Shown here: positions 1 to 6,980 of the stretch, one piece after another | Numbering within the stretch: position 1 is the stretch's first letter | How the letters are laid out: the number at the start of each line of letters is the position of its first letter | Source: Candidatus Omnitrophota bacterium | GTDB lineage: Bacteria > Omnitrophota > Gorgyraeia > Aquiviventales > Aquiviventaceae | DNA length: 7,049 bases | Assembly: GCA_023247155.1 (NCBI GenBank) | Contig: JAHFGZ010000050.1 | Location: 1-7,049, forward strand | Reading direction: 5' to 3' | Notes under the pieces: generated by a model | The model's database searches: none | Told to the model about the DNA's origin: nothing | What the model saw: only the letters and a program-made list of their open reading frames with translations | Position numbers and translations under genes: made by a program

Positions 1-1527
1 CTCCATTGGGCGTCTCTGCGCTTCGATGGCACGGACGACTATGTGGACGCCGGCCGCATCCCCCCCCTCACGGCCAACTTCACGGTCTCCGGTTGGGTGT
101 ACCGGGCGGGAGCGCTGGCGCCAGGTGCACGAGCCGTCTGGTGCTCGCAAGGGCGGCAGGGGCAAGAGGGGTGGGCGGTGCTGGTGCAAGAGATCGACGG
201 ACGGACCGTCCACACGTTTCTCAAGAACGGCGTGGCCGACGTCACGAGCGGCGCGCTGAGTCATGCCGATCGCTGGGAACACGTGGCCTGGGTGGTCGAC
301 GCCCAGGCACGCCCGGCCCTGTATCTCGATGGCGCCCTGGTCTTCCAAGGCCAACACGATATGCCGTTACGTCCTCCGATGCCTGGGATCGCGACCTACC
401 TAGGGGCAGACCAGTCTGTTGCCGAGGGGACACCGACCGCGTTGTTCCAGGGAGCGCTCAGGGATGTCCGGCTCTACAGCCGTCCGCTGGACATGAAAGA
501 GGTGGCCCAGCTCGCCGGGGCCCCGGTCCCTGCGGTGCAGCAGGTCCAAGCGCCTCCGCCGCCCATCGAGGCCGCGCCAGCCCCACCGCGGAATGCGAGG
601 CCAACAGTTCACGCCGGGTCCGATCGCACCATTGTGAGTCCACAGACGATTGTCCTGAGAGGCTCTGCGTTCGATGACGGACGGCCCTCCGGGACCCTGA
701 CGTTCCAATGGACGCAGCTCCTCGGCCCGTCCGTCCCATTCGGCACTCCCGCGGCCGCCGTGACCCGGGTGCAGCTGCCCGAACCCGCGCGCTATGAGTT
801 CCGCCTGACCGCGTCGGATGGAGAGCTCACCACCTCCGATGAGATGGTCGTCATCGTAGAGCCCCGTTCGCTTGGCACCCTTGCCGCCCAGCTCGGCAAG
901 CAGGGGCGCTCCGTCATCAGCGAGATGGGCCCGCAATGGCTCGGGGGCCTGCGGAGCAGTGTCGTCTTTAGCGGCGGCAGCTCACTGATGGATGTGCAGT
1001 CGGATATCTCGGACCTGCGGACCCTGGCGGCCTATCTGCCCCGCGCGATCCTGGTGGGGTTTCTCGCCCCATTTCCCTGGCAATGGTTCGACACCAGCGG
1101 CAGCACAGGCGGGATGCGGGCTTTCGCGGGGGCCGAGGCTGTTCTGGTGTATCTGCTGTTGCTCGGCGTCAGCCTTCGCGCGTGGCGGGCGATTCGGCTC
1201 GTTGGAGTGCGGCGGTATGCCTGGCGGACGGTGCAGCGGTTGCCACTCGGGGGACGCGTCATCCTGGTCTTCGGCGTGATCCTGGGGACGTGCACGGGGC
1301 TCGTCATGGCCAACCTGGGCACGCTGTTCCGGTTGCGGCTGCTGTACTGGTTACCGCTCCTCGTGCTCGTGGCGGCGGGCCAATGCAGCGGCGCCTGGCA
1401 TCGCCGCCAGTTCATGTACTGGAGAGACCGATGGCGGGCCTGGCCGCGCGACGAGGATCTGGCCAGCGTCCCTGAACCGCCAGCCGAGCCATCCCTGGTC
1501 GCCGTCGTCTCGAGGGAGCCGGACTGA
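1..1527 (+). CDS. Membrane protein with extracytoplasmic LamG and PKD/Ig-like domains (5' end missing)
   Basis: The reading frame is open from the first base, so the gene starts upstream; 508 codons are visible. Residues ~4-172 look like a LamG/concanavalin A-like jelly roll: opening LRFDGTDDYVDAG, FTVSGWVY, WEHVAWVVD, ALYLDGALV and a closing GALRDVRLYSRPL. A Pro/Ala-rich linker (~173-200) leads to a PKD/Ig-like β-sandwich (~200-287; GSAFDDG, FQW, YEFRLTASDGE). After a soluble spacer come hydrophobic segments at ~347-362 (containing APFPW), ~376-394, ~418-438 and ~444-460, then a charged, Pro-rich tail that is probably cytoplasmic. The APFPW and NLGTLFRLR patterns recall the C-terminal ends of polytopic membrane proteins in polysaccharide loci; that is memory-based resemblance, not a search result. 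LamG domains commonly bind glycans, so I infer an envelope protein that contacts the polysaccharide during assembly or export. The following asparagine synthase gene overlaps it by one base. The ORF's first possible start (GTG at 43) lies inside the LamG strand and is not the true start. Domain calls are good; overall function is uncertain. Confidence 0.85.
   Translation, partial: LHWASLRFDGTDDYVDAGRIPPLTANFTVSGWVYRAGALAPGARAVWCSQGRQGQEGWAVLVQEIDGRTVHTFLKNGVADVTSGALSHADRWEHVAWVVDAQARPALYLDGALVFQGQHDMPLRPPMPGIATYLGADQSVAEGTPTALFQGALRDVRLYSRPLDMKEVAQLAGAPVPAVQQVQAPPPPIEAAPAPPRNARPTVHAGSDRTIVSPQTIVLRGSAFDDGRPSGTLTFQWTQLLGPSVPFGTPAAAVTRVQLPEPARYEFRLTASDGELTTSDEMVVIVEPRSLGTLAAQLGKQGRSVISEMGPQWLGGLRSSVVFSGGSSLMDVQSDISDLRTLAAYLPRAILVGFLAPFPWQWFDTSGSTGGMRAFAGAEAVLVYLLLLGVSLRAWRAIRLVGVRRYAWRTVQRLPLGGRVILVFGVILGTCTGLVMANLGTLFRLRLLYWLPLLVLVAAGQCSGAWHRRQFMYWRDRWRAWPRDEDLASVPEPPAEPSLVAVVSREPD
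1513..1518 (+). promoter_or_regulatory. Ribosome binding site for the asparagine synthase gene
   Basis: AGGGAG lies 8 nt before the ATG at 1527, inside the last codons of the membrane-protein gene. It supports this start, as does the required Met-Cys N-terminus of the product. Confidence 0.6.
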
Positions 1528-3476
1528 TGTGCGGGATCACCGGGGTGGTGCGCTTCGACGGGCGGCCGGTTGACCGCGACCGCTTGGGCCGGATGGTCGA
1601 CGCCCTGGCTCACCGGGGCCCCGACGCCAGGGGCGCGCAGCTGCTCGGCGAGGGGTCCCTCCACGTGGGCCTGGGCCACGCGCGCCTGCGGGTCGTGGAC
1701 CTCTCGGAGGCCGCGGGCCAGCCCATGGCGAGCGACGACGGACGCGTGTGGGTGGCGTTCAACGGCGAGATCTACAACTTCCGGGAGCTCCGAGCGTCCC
1801 TGGAGGCGCGGGGCCAGCGCTTCCGGACCGCGTCGGATACCGAGGTGCTCCTGCGGCTGTATGAAGCGGACGGCGAGCGCTGCGTGCAGGCGCTCGATGG
1901 GATGTTCGCCTTCGCGATCTGGGACGGGCGGCAGCGGCGGCTGCTCCTTGCGCGCGACCGCCTCGGCAAAAAACCGCTCTTCTACTGCGCCTCGCCGCAG
2001 ATGGTGGCGTTCGCGTCGGAGATCAAGGCGCTGCTGCGTCATCCCGACATCGTCCCGCAGGTGAACACCGAGGCGCTGCCGTCACTGTTCCTGTACGGCT
2101 ACGTCCCGACGCCGCAGACCTGCTACGCGGGGATCCTCAAGCTGCCGCCGGGGCACCTGCTGCGGGCCGGGGACGACGGCCACGTCGAGATTGAGGAGTA
2201 CTGGGACGTTCCGCTGGCCGACGCCCCGCGGCGGACATCCGGCGAGGCGGAGGCCGCGGCGGACATCCGGGAACTGGTCACCGCGGCGGTGCGGCGCCGG
2301 CTCATCGCGGACGTGCCGCTGGGAGCGTTCTTGAGCGGCGGCATCGATTCCACGATCGTGGTCGGGATCATGAGCCGGCTCCTGCAGGAGCCGGTGCGGA
2401 CGTTCAGCATCGGGTTCAGCGGCGATGCGCGCTTCGATGAGAGGGCCTACGCCCGCCTGGCCGCGCGCAGGTTCCAGACGGTGCACACAGAGTTCATGGT
2501 GGAACCGTCGTCCGTGGACCTGATCGAGCGGCTGGTCTGGCACCATGACGGGCCGTTCGCCGACTCCTCCGCCATCCCGACGTACCTGCTCTCGCGCCTG
2601 ACGCGCCAGCACGTCACCGTCGCCCTGAACGGGGACGGGGGCGATGAGCTGTTCGCCGGCTACCTCCGCTTCTACGCCGCGGTCGCCGCTGAGGCCGCGC
2701 CGCGCTGGGCGCGCCGCATGGGCGGGCGGCTGCTGGGAGGGCTGCCGGACTGGGGCGGGCACCGCAGCGCCCTGGCGCGCCTTCGGAAATTCGCGGGGAG
2801 CGTCGCGCTGCCGTTTGCGGAGCGGTTCACGCGATGGGTCTCGGTGTTCTACGAGGATGTGCCCCGGCTGCTCCCCGACGCCTGGCACGGAGCGCCTGCC
2901 CGGCCGCTTGGCCCGCTTGAGCCGTCGCTGCAGCGCTGCCGCGGCCGCTCGCCCCTGACGCAGCTCCTCTACCTGAACCTGAAGACGTACCTGCTCGATG
3001 ACCTGCTCGTGAAGATGGACCGCTGCTCGATGGCGCACGGCCTGGAGGCGCGCTCGCCGTTCCTTGACCTTGCGCTTCTGGAGTACGCCTTCAGCCTGCC
3101 GGATGCCATGAAGCTCCGGTGGGGGCGCACCAAGGTCGTCCTCCGGCGGGCCTTCGCGGACCTGGTGCCTGAGCCGATCCTGCGGCGCGGGAAGATGGGC
3201 TTCGGCGTGCCGCTGCGCGCGTGGTTCACGACCGACCTGCGCGACTACCTGCGCGAGGTCCTGCTCGCGCCCGAGGCGCGGCTGCGCGGCTACGTGGATC
3301 AGTCGTACGTCCGGGCCCTGTGCGAGGCGCACCTGGCGGGACGGGCCGATCATTCCCACCGACTCTGGACGCTCCTGACGTTTGAGGTCTGGCTCCGAGA
3401 CCTCTCGCTTGGTGCGGGGTCCTTCACGTGGGCGGATGCGCCTGAGCCGGCGGCGATGGGGGGTCGCCTGCGATGA
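1527..3476 (+). CDS. asnB: Asparagine synthase (glutamine-hydrolysing) type amidotransferase
   Basis: A complete two-domain class II glutamine amidotransferase of 649 residues, within the usual 600-650 range. The N-terminal Ntn-hydrolase domain starts MCGITGVV, with Cys2 as the nucleophile exposed after Met removal. It also has HRGPD (29-33), the Arg-rich HARLRVVD (51-58), FNGEIYN (78-84) and Asp104, all matching glutamine-binding positions of the family. The synthetase domain has the PP-loop SGGIDS (270-275) for ATP, then LNGDGGDELFAGY (367-379) and a KMDR...GLEARSPFLD block (496-514). Both active sites look intact. The family transfers glutamine ammonia to an AMP-activated carboxylate. In polysaccharide loci, AsnB relatives are thought to form amides on uronic-acid or other acidic residues rather than free asparagine, so a glycan-tailoring role is inferred from context. 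The start overlaps the upstream stop by one base (TGATG) and the stop overlaps the next ATG (ATGA). The symbol denotes the family, not a proven asparagine biosynthetic role. Confidence 0.93.
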   Translation: MCGITGVVRFDGRPVDRDRLGRMVDALAHRGPDARGAQLLGEGSLHVGLGHARLRVVDLSEAAGQPMASDDGRVWVAFNGEIYNFRELRASLEARGQRFRTASDTEVLLRLYEADGERCVQALDGMFAFAIWDGRQRRLLLARDRLGKKPLFYCASPQMVAFASEIKALLRHPDIVPQVNTEALPSLFLYGYVPTPQTCYAGILKLPPGHLLRAGDDGHVEIEEYWDVPLADAPRRTSGEAEAAADIRELVTAAVRRRLIADVPLGAFLSGGIDSTIVVGIMSRLLQEPVRTFSIGFSGDARFDERAYARLAARRFQTVHTEFMVEPSSVDLIERLVWHHDGPFADSSAIPTYLLSRLTRQHVTVALNGDGGDELFAGYLRFYAAVAAEAAPRWARRMGGRLLGGLPDWGGHRSALARLRKFAGSVALPFAERFTRWVSVFYEDVPRLLPDAWHGAPARPLGPLEPSLQRCRGRSPLTQLLYLNLKTYLLDDLLVKMDRCSMAHGLEARSPFLDLALLEYAFSLPDAMKLRWGRTKVVLRRAFADLVPEPILRRGKMGFGVPLRAWFTTDLRDYLREVLLAPEARLRGYVDQSYVRALCEAHLAGRADHSHRLWTLLTFEVWLRDLSLGAGSFTWADAPEPAAMGGRLR

Positions 3477-4183
3477 CGGGCAGGCGCCGGGTCACCCTCC
3501 AGGCGCTCGTGCTGGCCGGCCTCGCGGGGGGCGCGCTCTGGACCCTGGCGATGGCGCCGGTGACGACCCGGCAGCAGGTCGATTACCAGCCGTCGGTGAA
3601 GCAGGTGCCACTGTATGCGAAGGCGATCGCCTTTCTGCATCGGCACATCGAGTATGGGCTGCTGGCGCGGGAGATCACCCAAGGGCTCCGCAGCGAACAG
3701 GAACGGGCCCTGGCGGTGTTCGAGTGGACGCGGACGCACATCCGTCCCACCCCGAAGGGGTGGCCCATCGTCGATGATCATGTCCTGCACATCATCATCC
3801 GGGGGCACGGCGCGGCTGACCAGCAGGCGGATGTGTTCACGACGCTGGCGCGGTACGCGGGGCTGCCCGCCTTCTGGCGTCAGGGGCGCGTGGTCTTTTC
3901 GTTCGTCCGCGTGGACGGCCGGTGGGCGATGTTCGATGTGGCCAATGGCCTCGCCTTCGCGGACGCCTCAGGCGCGCTCATTGAAGTCGAGGAGCTGCTC
4001 AGGCGTCCGGAGCTGGTGCAGGCCGTTGCCGGCCCCCGCTCGATCGGCGGCATCCCGTACAGCGGGCACGTCGAGGCGTTGCGGCCGTTCCGGGTGCCTG
4101 AGGTGTTGCGCGCCGAACAGCAGATGCCGTGGCCGCGGCTGGTGTTCGAGCTGCGGCGCGCGCTGATGATGGCTGCACGATGA
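3473..4183 (+). CDS. Transglutaminase-like protein, exported or membrane-anchored, lacking catalytic Cys
   Basis: A 236-residue protein. MTGRRRV followed by a hydrophobic stretch (~8-28) looks like a signal peptide or N-terminal anchor. A26-M27-A28 resembles a signal peptidase site, but Pro29 at +1 disfavours cleavage, so retention as an anchor is plausible. The body matches the transglutaminase-like pattern: a helix with VFEWTRTHI (82-90), then GHGAADQQADVFTTLARYAGLPAFW (111-135 region), where active members carry Cys before the D-Q-Q-A helix. Here that position is Ala115 (codons GCG GCT GAC for residues 114-116). The VDGRWAMFDVANG block (147-159) keeps the Trp and Asp of the third motif, but no His sits at the usual place just before it. 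It is probably not a functional transglutaminase or peptidase; a binding or scaffold role in the periplasm is inferred. Both ends overlap potential neighbouring starts or stops in ATGA motifs, so it is translated with the cluster. Fold assignment is moderately sure; function unknown. Confidence 0.75.
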   Translation: MTGRRRVTLQALVLAGLAGGALWTLAMAPVTTRQQVDYQPSVKQVPLYAKAIAFLHRHIEYGLLAREITQGLRSEQERALAVFEWTRTHIRPTPKGWPIVDDHVLHIIIRGHGAADQQADVFTTLARYAGLPAFWRQGRVVFSFVRVDGRWAMFDVANGLAFADASGALIEVEELLRRPELVQAVAGPRSIGGIPYSGHVEALRPFRVPEVLRAEQQMPWPRLVFELRRALMMAAR

Positions 4184-4201
4184 GCGAGAGGGGAACACGA
4201 C

Positions 4202-4208
4202 AGAGGAG
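4202..4208 (+). promoter_or_regulatory. Strong ribosome binding site that fixes the PseB start
   Basis: AGAGGAG sits 7 nt upstream of the ATG at 4216. The alternative ATG at 4180, which overlaps the preceding stop as ATGA, has no comparable purine tract upstream. The site therefore favours 4216, giving a 343-residue product that begins shortly before the nucleotide-binding strand, as is usual for this family. Confidence 0.7.
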
Positions 4209-4215
4209 TGTGCCG

Positions 4216-5247
4216 ATGGGATCAAGCGCAACGCAGGGCTGTCTCGATGGGAAGACGGTCCTCGTCACCGGGGGGACGGGGTCGTTCGGACAGCAGTTCG
4301 TGGACGTGGTCTTGCGGACGAGACACCCGGAAGCCATCCGCATCTACTCGCGCGACGAGCTCAAGCAGCAGCAGATGCAGCGGCGGTTCCCGGACAAACG
4401 GGTGCGGTTCCTGATCGGGGACGTGCGTGACAAGGAGCGGCTCAACCGCGCGATGCGGGGCGTGGAGATCGTGATCCATGCCGCGGCGCTCAAGCAGGTG
4501 CCGGCCTGCGAGTACAACCCGTTTGAGGCGGTCAAGACCAACGTGCTGGGGGCCGCCAACGTGATTGACGCGGCGATCGACTGCGGGGTGGAGCGGGTGC
4601 TGGCGATCAGCACCGACAAGGCGGTGAGTCCGGTGAATCTCTACGGGGCGACCAAACTGTGCGCTGAGAAGCTCTTCGTCCAGGGCAACTTCTACTCCGG
4701 CGAGGGCAGGACGCGGCTGAGCTGCGCGCGCTACGGGAACGTCGTCGGCAGCCGCGGCAGCGTCATCCCGCTGTTCCTGGAGCAGCGGTCGAACGGGAGC
4801 CTCCTGGTGACGGATCGGCGCATGACCCGCTTCTGGATCACGGTGGAGCAGGGGGTGGAGTTCGTGCTGCACTGCCTGGACAGCCTGCGCGGCGGTGAGA
4901 TCTTCGTGCCGAAAATTCCGAGCATTCGCCTCATGGACCTGGCGCGCGCCATCGCCCCGGAGTGCCCGATCACCTTCACCGGCATCCGCCCGGGGGAGAA
5001 GCTCCATGAGCTGCTGGTCTCTCCCGATGAGGCCTGGCACACCCGCGAGTTTCCCGAGATGTTCGTCATCCTGCCGGTGGCCGATCCCGAGTACGACGCG
5101 ACGCTGTGGGAAGCCGGCACGCCGATGCCGGAGGGGTTCGTCTACAGCAGCGAGGCCAACCCGGTCCGCCTCAGCGTGGAGCAATTGCGGGAGATGGTTT
5201 CGCAGCTGGTCCAGGACGACTCGCTCATGAGCGCGGTGGAGGGCTAA
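4216..5247 (+). CDS. pseB: UDP-N-acetylglucosamine 4,6-dehydratase (5-inverting), PseB type
   Basis: An extended short-chain dehydrogenase/reductase of 343 residues. The Rossmann nucleotide loop is GGTGSFG (19-25), followed by SRDELKQ (45-51), GDVRDKERL (68-76) and HAAALKQVPACEYNPFEAVKTN (88-109 region). The catalytic region has STDKAV (132-137) and YGATK (143-147). This Asp-Lys...Tyr arrangement is the one known for PseB/FlaA1 dehydratases, which replace the usual Ser/Thr. RYGNVVGSRGSVIP (172-185) and GIRPGEKLHE (256-265) are also typical. These enzymes are soluble cytoplasmic proteins that convert UDP-GlcNAc to UDP-2-acetamido-2,6-dideoxy-β-L-arabino-hexos-4-ulose, the first step of pseudaminic-acid-type sugars. 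The start was chosen by the strong ribosome site; an in-frame ATG at 4180 would add 12 residues and create an ATGA overlap with the previous gene. A PseC-like aminotransferase gene follows directly, which strengthens the assignment over other membrane-free dehydratases such as CapE/WbjB. Confidence 0.92.
   Translation: MGSSATQGCLDGKTVLVTGGTGSFGQQFVDVVLRTRHPEAIRIYSRDELKQQQMQRRFPDKRVRFLIGDVRDKERLNRAMRGVEIVIHAAALKQVPACEYNPFEAVKTNVLGAANVIDAAIDCGVERVLAISTDKAVSPVNLYGATKLCAEKLFVQGNFYSGEGRTRLSCARYGNVVGSRGSVIPLFLEQRSNGSLLVTDRRMTRFWITVEQGVEFVLHCLDSLRGGEIFVPKIPSIRLMDLARAIAPECPITFTGIRPGEKLHELLVSPDEAWHTREFPEMFVILPVADPEYDATLWEAGTPMPEGFVYSSEANPVRLSVEQLREMVSQLVQDDSLMSAVEG
5238..5242 (+). promoter_or_regulatory. 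Ribosome binding site supporting a GTG start for pseC
   Basis: GGAGG lies 5 nt before the GTG at 5248, within the last codons of pseB. GTG directly follows the TAA stop of pseB, so ribosomes ending pseB are well placed to begin here. There is no in-frame ATG before the conserved region. Confidence 0.6.
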
Positions 5248-6462
5248 GTGACGCCACGGATACTGGCGGCGGGGGCGGCGGCGGGCCGGCGGCTCGTCCG
5301 CACGCGCCCGATCCCGTACGGGCGCCATCTCATCACCGAAGAGGACATCGAGGCGGTCGTCGAGGTCCTGCGCTCCGAGTGGCTCACGACGGGGCCGAAG
5401 GTCGCGGCGTTCGAGGAGGCGGTGGCCGCCTCGGTGGGCGCCCGCTACGCGGTGAGCTTCAGCTCCGGGACGGCGGCGCTGCACGGGGCGGTGTTTGCGG
5501 CAGGGCTGGGCCCAGGCGATGAGGCGGTCACGAGCCCGCTGACGTTCTGCGCCACCGCGAACTGCCTGCTCTACCAGGGTGCGGTCCCGGTCTTCGCGGA
5601 CGTGCTCCCGGATACGCTGACGCTCGACCCGGCGGAGATCCGGCGTCGCGTGACGCCGAGGACCAAGGCGATCCTCCCAGTGGATTACGCCGGCCACCCC
5701 GCGGATCTGGATGACATCCTGGCGCTGGCGGAGGCGCGGGGCCTGATCGTGATCGAGGATGCCTGCCAGGCGCTGGGGGCGCGCTTCCGGGACCGGCGCA
5801 TCGGGGCCTTAAGCCATATGACCGTCTTCAGTTTTCATCCCGTCAAGCACATCACCACCGGCGAAGGCGGCATGGTGACGACCAACTATCCCGAATTTGC
5901 CAGGCGGCTGCGGATGTTCCGCAACCATGGCATCGCCCAGGATCCGCATGAGCGCAGTACCCGCGAGCCGTGGCATTATGAGATGGTGGCGCTCGGCTAC
6001 AACTACCGGCTGAGCGACATCGGGTGCGCGCTGGGCCTGTCCCAATTGAAGCGCCTGGAGGCGAACATCGCCAGGCGCCGAGCGATCGCGGAGCGCTACA
6101 CGGCCGTCTGGCAGGGCCTCCCCTGCATCCGCCCCCCCACCGTGCGAGCCGGAGTGAGCCCGGCGTGGCATCTCTATCCCATCCGCCTGGACCTTGCCGC
6201 CCTCCCCCAGGGAAGGGCAGGCGTCTTCCGCGCCCTGCGCGAGGCGCAGATCGGGGTGGCCGTCCATCACATCCCCGTCCACACGCATCCGTACTACCGG
6301 CAGCGATTCGGCGATCAGCGGGGCGCCTATCCGGTCGCCGAGGGCGCGTACGAGGAACTGCTCACCTTACCCATCTTCCACGCCATGACGGACGAGGAGG
6401 TCTCCGAGGTCCTGGCAGCCGTGGAGGACGCCCTGCGGCGGGCGTCGCACCCTGAGGGATGA
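5248..6462 (+). CDS. pseC: UDP-4-amino-4,6-dideoxy-N-acetyl-β-L-altrosamine transaminase, PseC type
   Basis: A DegT/DnrJ/EryC1/StrS-family PLP-dependent aminotransferase of 404 residues. The conserved protein begins with IPYGRHLITEEDIEAV (22-37). FSSGTAALHGA (71-81) contributes to phosphate binding, SPLTFCATANC (96-106) follows, and IEDACQALGA (169-178) supplies Asp171 for the pyridine nitrogen. FSFHPVKHITTGEGGM (194-209) contains the likely Schiff-base Lys200. LGYNYRLSDIGCALG (249-263) is also typical of the family. The HPVKHITTGEGG form, together with the adjacent PseB, points to PseC, which transfers an amino group (usually from glutamate) to C-4 of the PseB product. About 20 residues precede the conserved start, slightly more than usual; a GTG start with a good ribosome site supports including them. 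Its stop overlaps the acetyltransferase ATG by 4 bp. The exact sugar substrate is inferred from the pairing; the aminotransferase class itself is certain. Confidence 0.92.
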   Translation: MTPRILAAGAAAGRRLVRTRPIPYGRHLITEEDIEAVVEVLRSEWLTTGPKVAAFEEAVAASVGARYAVSFSSGTAALHGAVFAAGLGPGDEAVTSPLTFCATANCLLYQGAVPVFADVLPDTLTLDPAEIRRRVTPRTKAILPVDYAGHPADLDDILALAEARGLIVIEDACQALGARFRDRRIGALSHMTVFSFHPVKHITTGEGGMVTTNYPEFARRLRMFRNHGIAQDPHERSTREPWHYEMVALGYNYRLSDIGCALGLSQLKRLEANIARRRAIAERYTAVWQGLPCIRPPTVRAGVSPAWHLYPIRLDLAALPQGRAGVFRALREAQIGVAVHHIPVHTHPYYRQRFGDQRGAYPVAEGAYEELLTLPIFHAMTDEEVSEVLAAVEDALRRASHPEG

Positions 6463-6965
6463 CGACGGTGCGCACGATGATGCGGACCCGGGTGGCCCAG
6501 GCCGGCCTGCCGACGTTGCGGCCGGCCACCGCGGAGGATGCCAAGCTCCTCTGGGAGTGGCGTCAGGATCCCGTCGTGCGGGCGGCCTCGTTCTCCAGCG
6601 AGCGGATTCCCTGGGCGCGGCACCAACGCTGGCTGGCGCGGCAACTCGCCTCGCCCGATTGCCGCATCTGGGTGGCCGAGCGCCATGGGCGTCCCCTCGG
6701 GCAGATCCGGTATGTCCGGTCCGGCAGCGAGGCCGAGCTGTCCTATTCGGTGGCGGCCGCGCACCGGGGGCAGGGGTGGGGCACCGCCATGCTCCGTGCC
6801 TCAGCGCCACGGGCTTGCCAGGAACTGGGGGTCACACGCGTGTTCGGCCTCACCATCTGCACGAACCGAGTCTCCATCCGGACATTCCAAGGGGCTGGAT
6901 TTCACGAGGTGCGCGCCCTGACGCGGCGGGGATCCGCGTGCCTGGAGTTCGAATGGCGGCCATGA
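6459..6965 (+). CDS. GNAT-family N-acetyltransferase, probable PseH role
   Basis: A 168-residue single-domain GNAT protein. LRPATAEDAKLLWEWRQD (20-37) is the usual β1-α1 opening and WVAERHGRPLGQIRYV (71-86) forms the central strands. SYSVAAAHRGQGWGTAML (95-112) contains the acetyl-CoA pyrophosphate loop R103-G-Q-G106-W-G108. TNRVSIRTFQGAGF (135-148) is the conserved C-terminal Asn/Phe block. It closely resembles, from memory, the acetyltransferase domain that is fused to PseG in some bacteria. With pseB and pseC immediately upstream, the likely reaction is N-4 acetylation of the PseC amino sugar, giving UDP-2,4-diacetamido-2,4,6-trideoxy-β-L-altropyranose. The ATG at 6459 forms an ATGA overlap with pseC. 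However, GAGGG at 6454-6458 abuts this ATG and is better spaced (9 nt) for an in-frame GTG at 6468, so the start may be three codons later. Family is certain; the substrate is inferred from context, so no symbol is assigned. Confidence 0.88.
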   Translation: MTTVRTMMRTRVAQAGLPTLRPATAEDAKLLWEWRQDPVVRAASFSSERIPWARHQRWLARQLASPDCRIWVAERHGRPLGQIRYVRSGSEAELSYSVAAAHRGQGWGTAMLRASAPRACQELGVTRVFGLTICTNRVSIRTFQGAGFHEVRALTRRGSACLEFEWRP

Positions 6966-6980
6966 CGCGCTGGTTCGCCG

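Noticed and set aside
60..67. Run of eight C within the LamG coding region, considered as a phase-variation tract
   Set aside because: A single short run in a GC-rich gene is unremarkable; the frame continues normally through it and there is no sign of an alternative product.
1032..2042. 336-codon minus-strand open frame spanning the membrane-protein/asnB junction
   Set aside because: It crosses two well-supported + strand genes and has the same shadow composition, with no recognisable domain.
2082..3359. 425-codon open frame on the minus strand
   Set aside because: It is antisense to the asparagine synthase gene, has low-complexity Arg/Gln/Val-rich composition and no domain pattern; a GC shadow.
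4129..4179. Longest possible pseB reading frame starting upstream inside the transglutaminase-like gene
   Set aside because: The extra residues are Ala/Arg-rich and overlap the end of the preceding gene in another frame; the conserved dehydratase begins near the ATG at 4216, which has a strong ribosome site.
4222..5697. 491-codon open frame on the minus strand
   Set aside because: It lies opposite the clearly conserved pseB and pseC genes, is Arg/His/Pro-rich and shows no recognisable motif; it is a shadow caused by high third-position GC.
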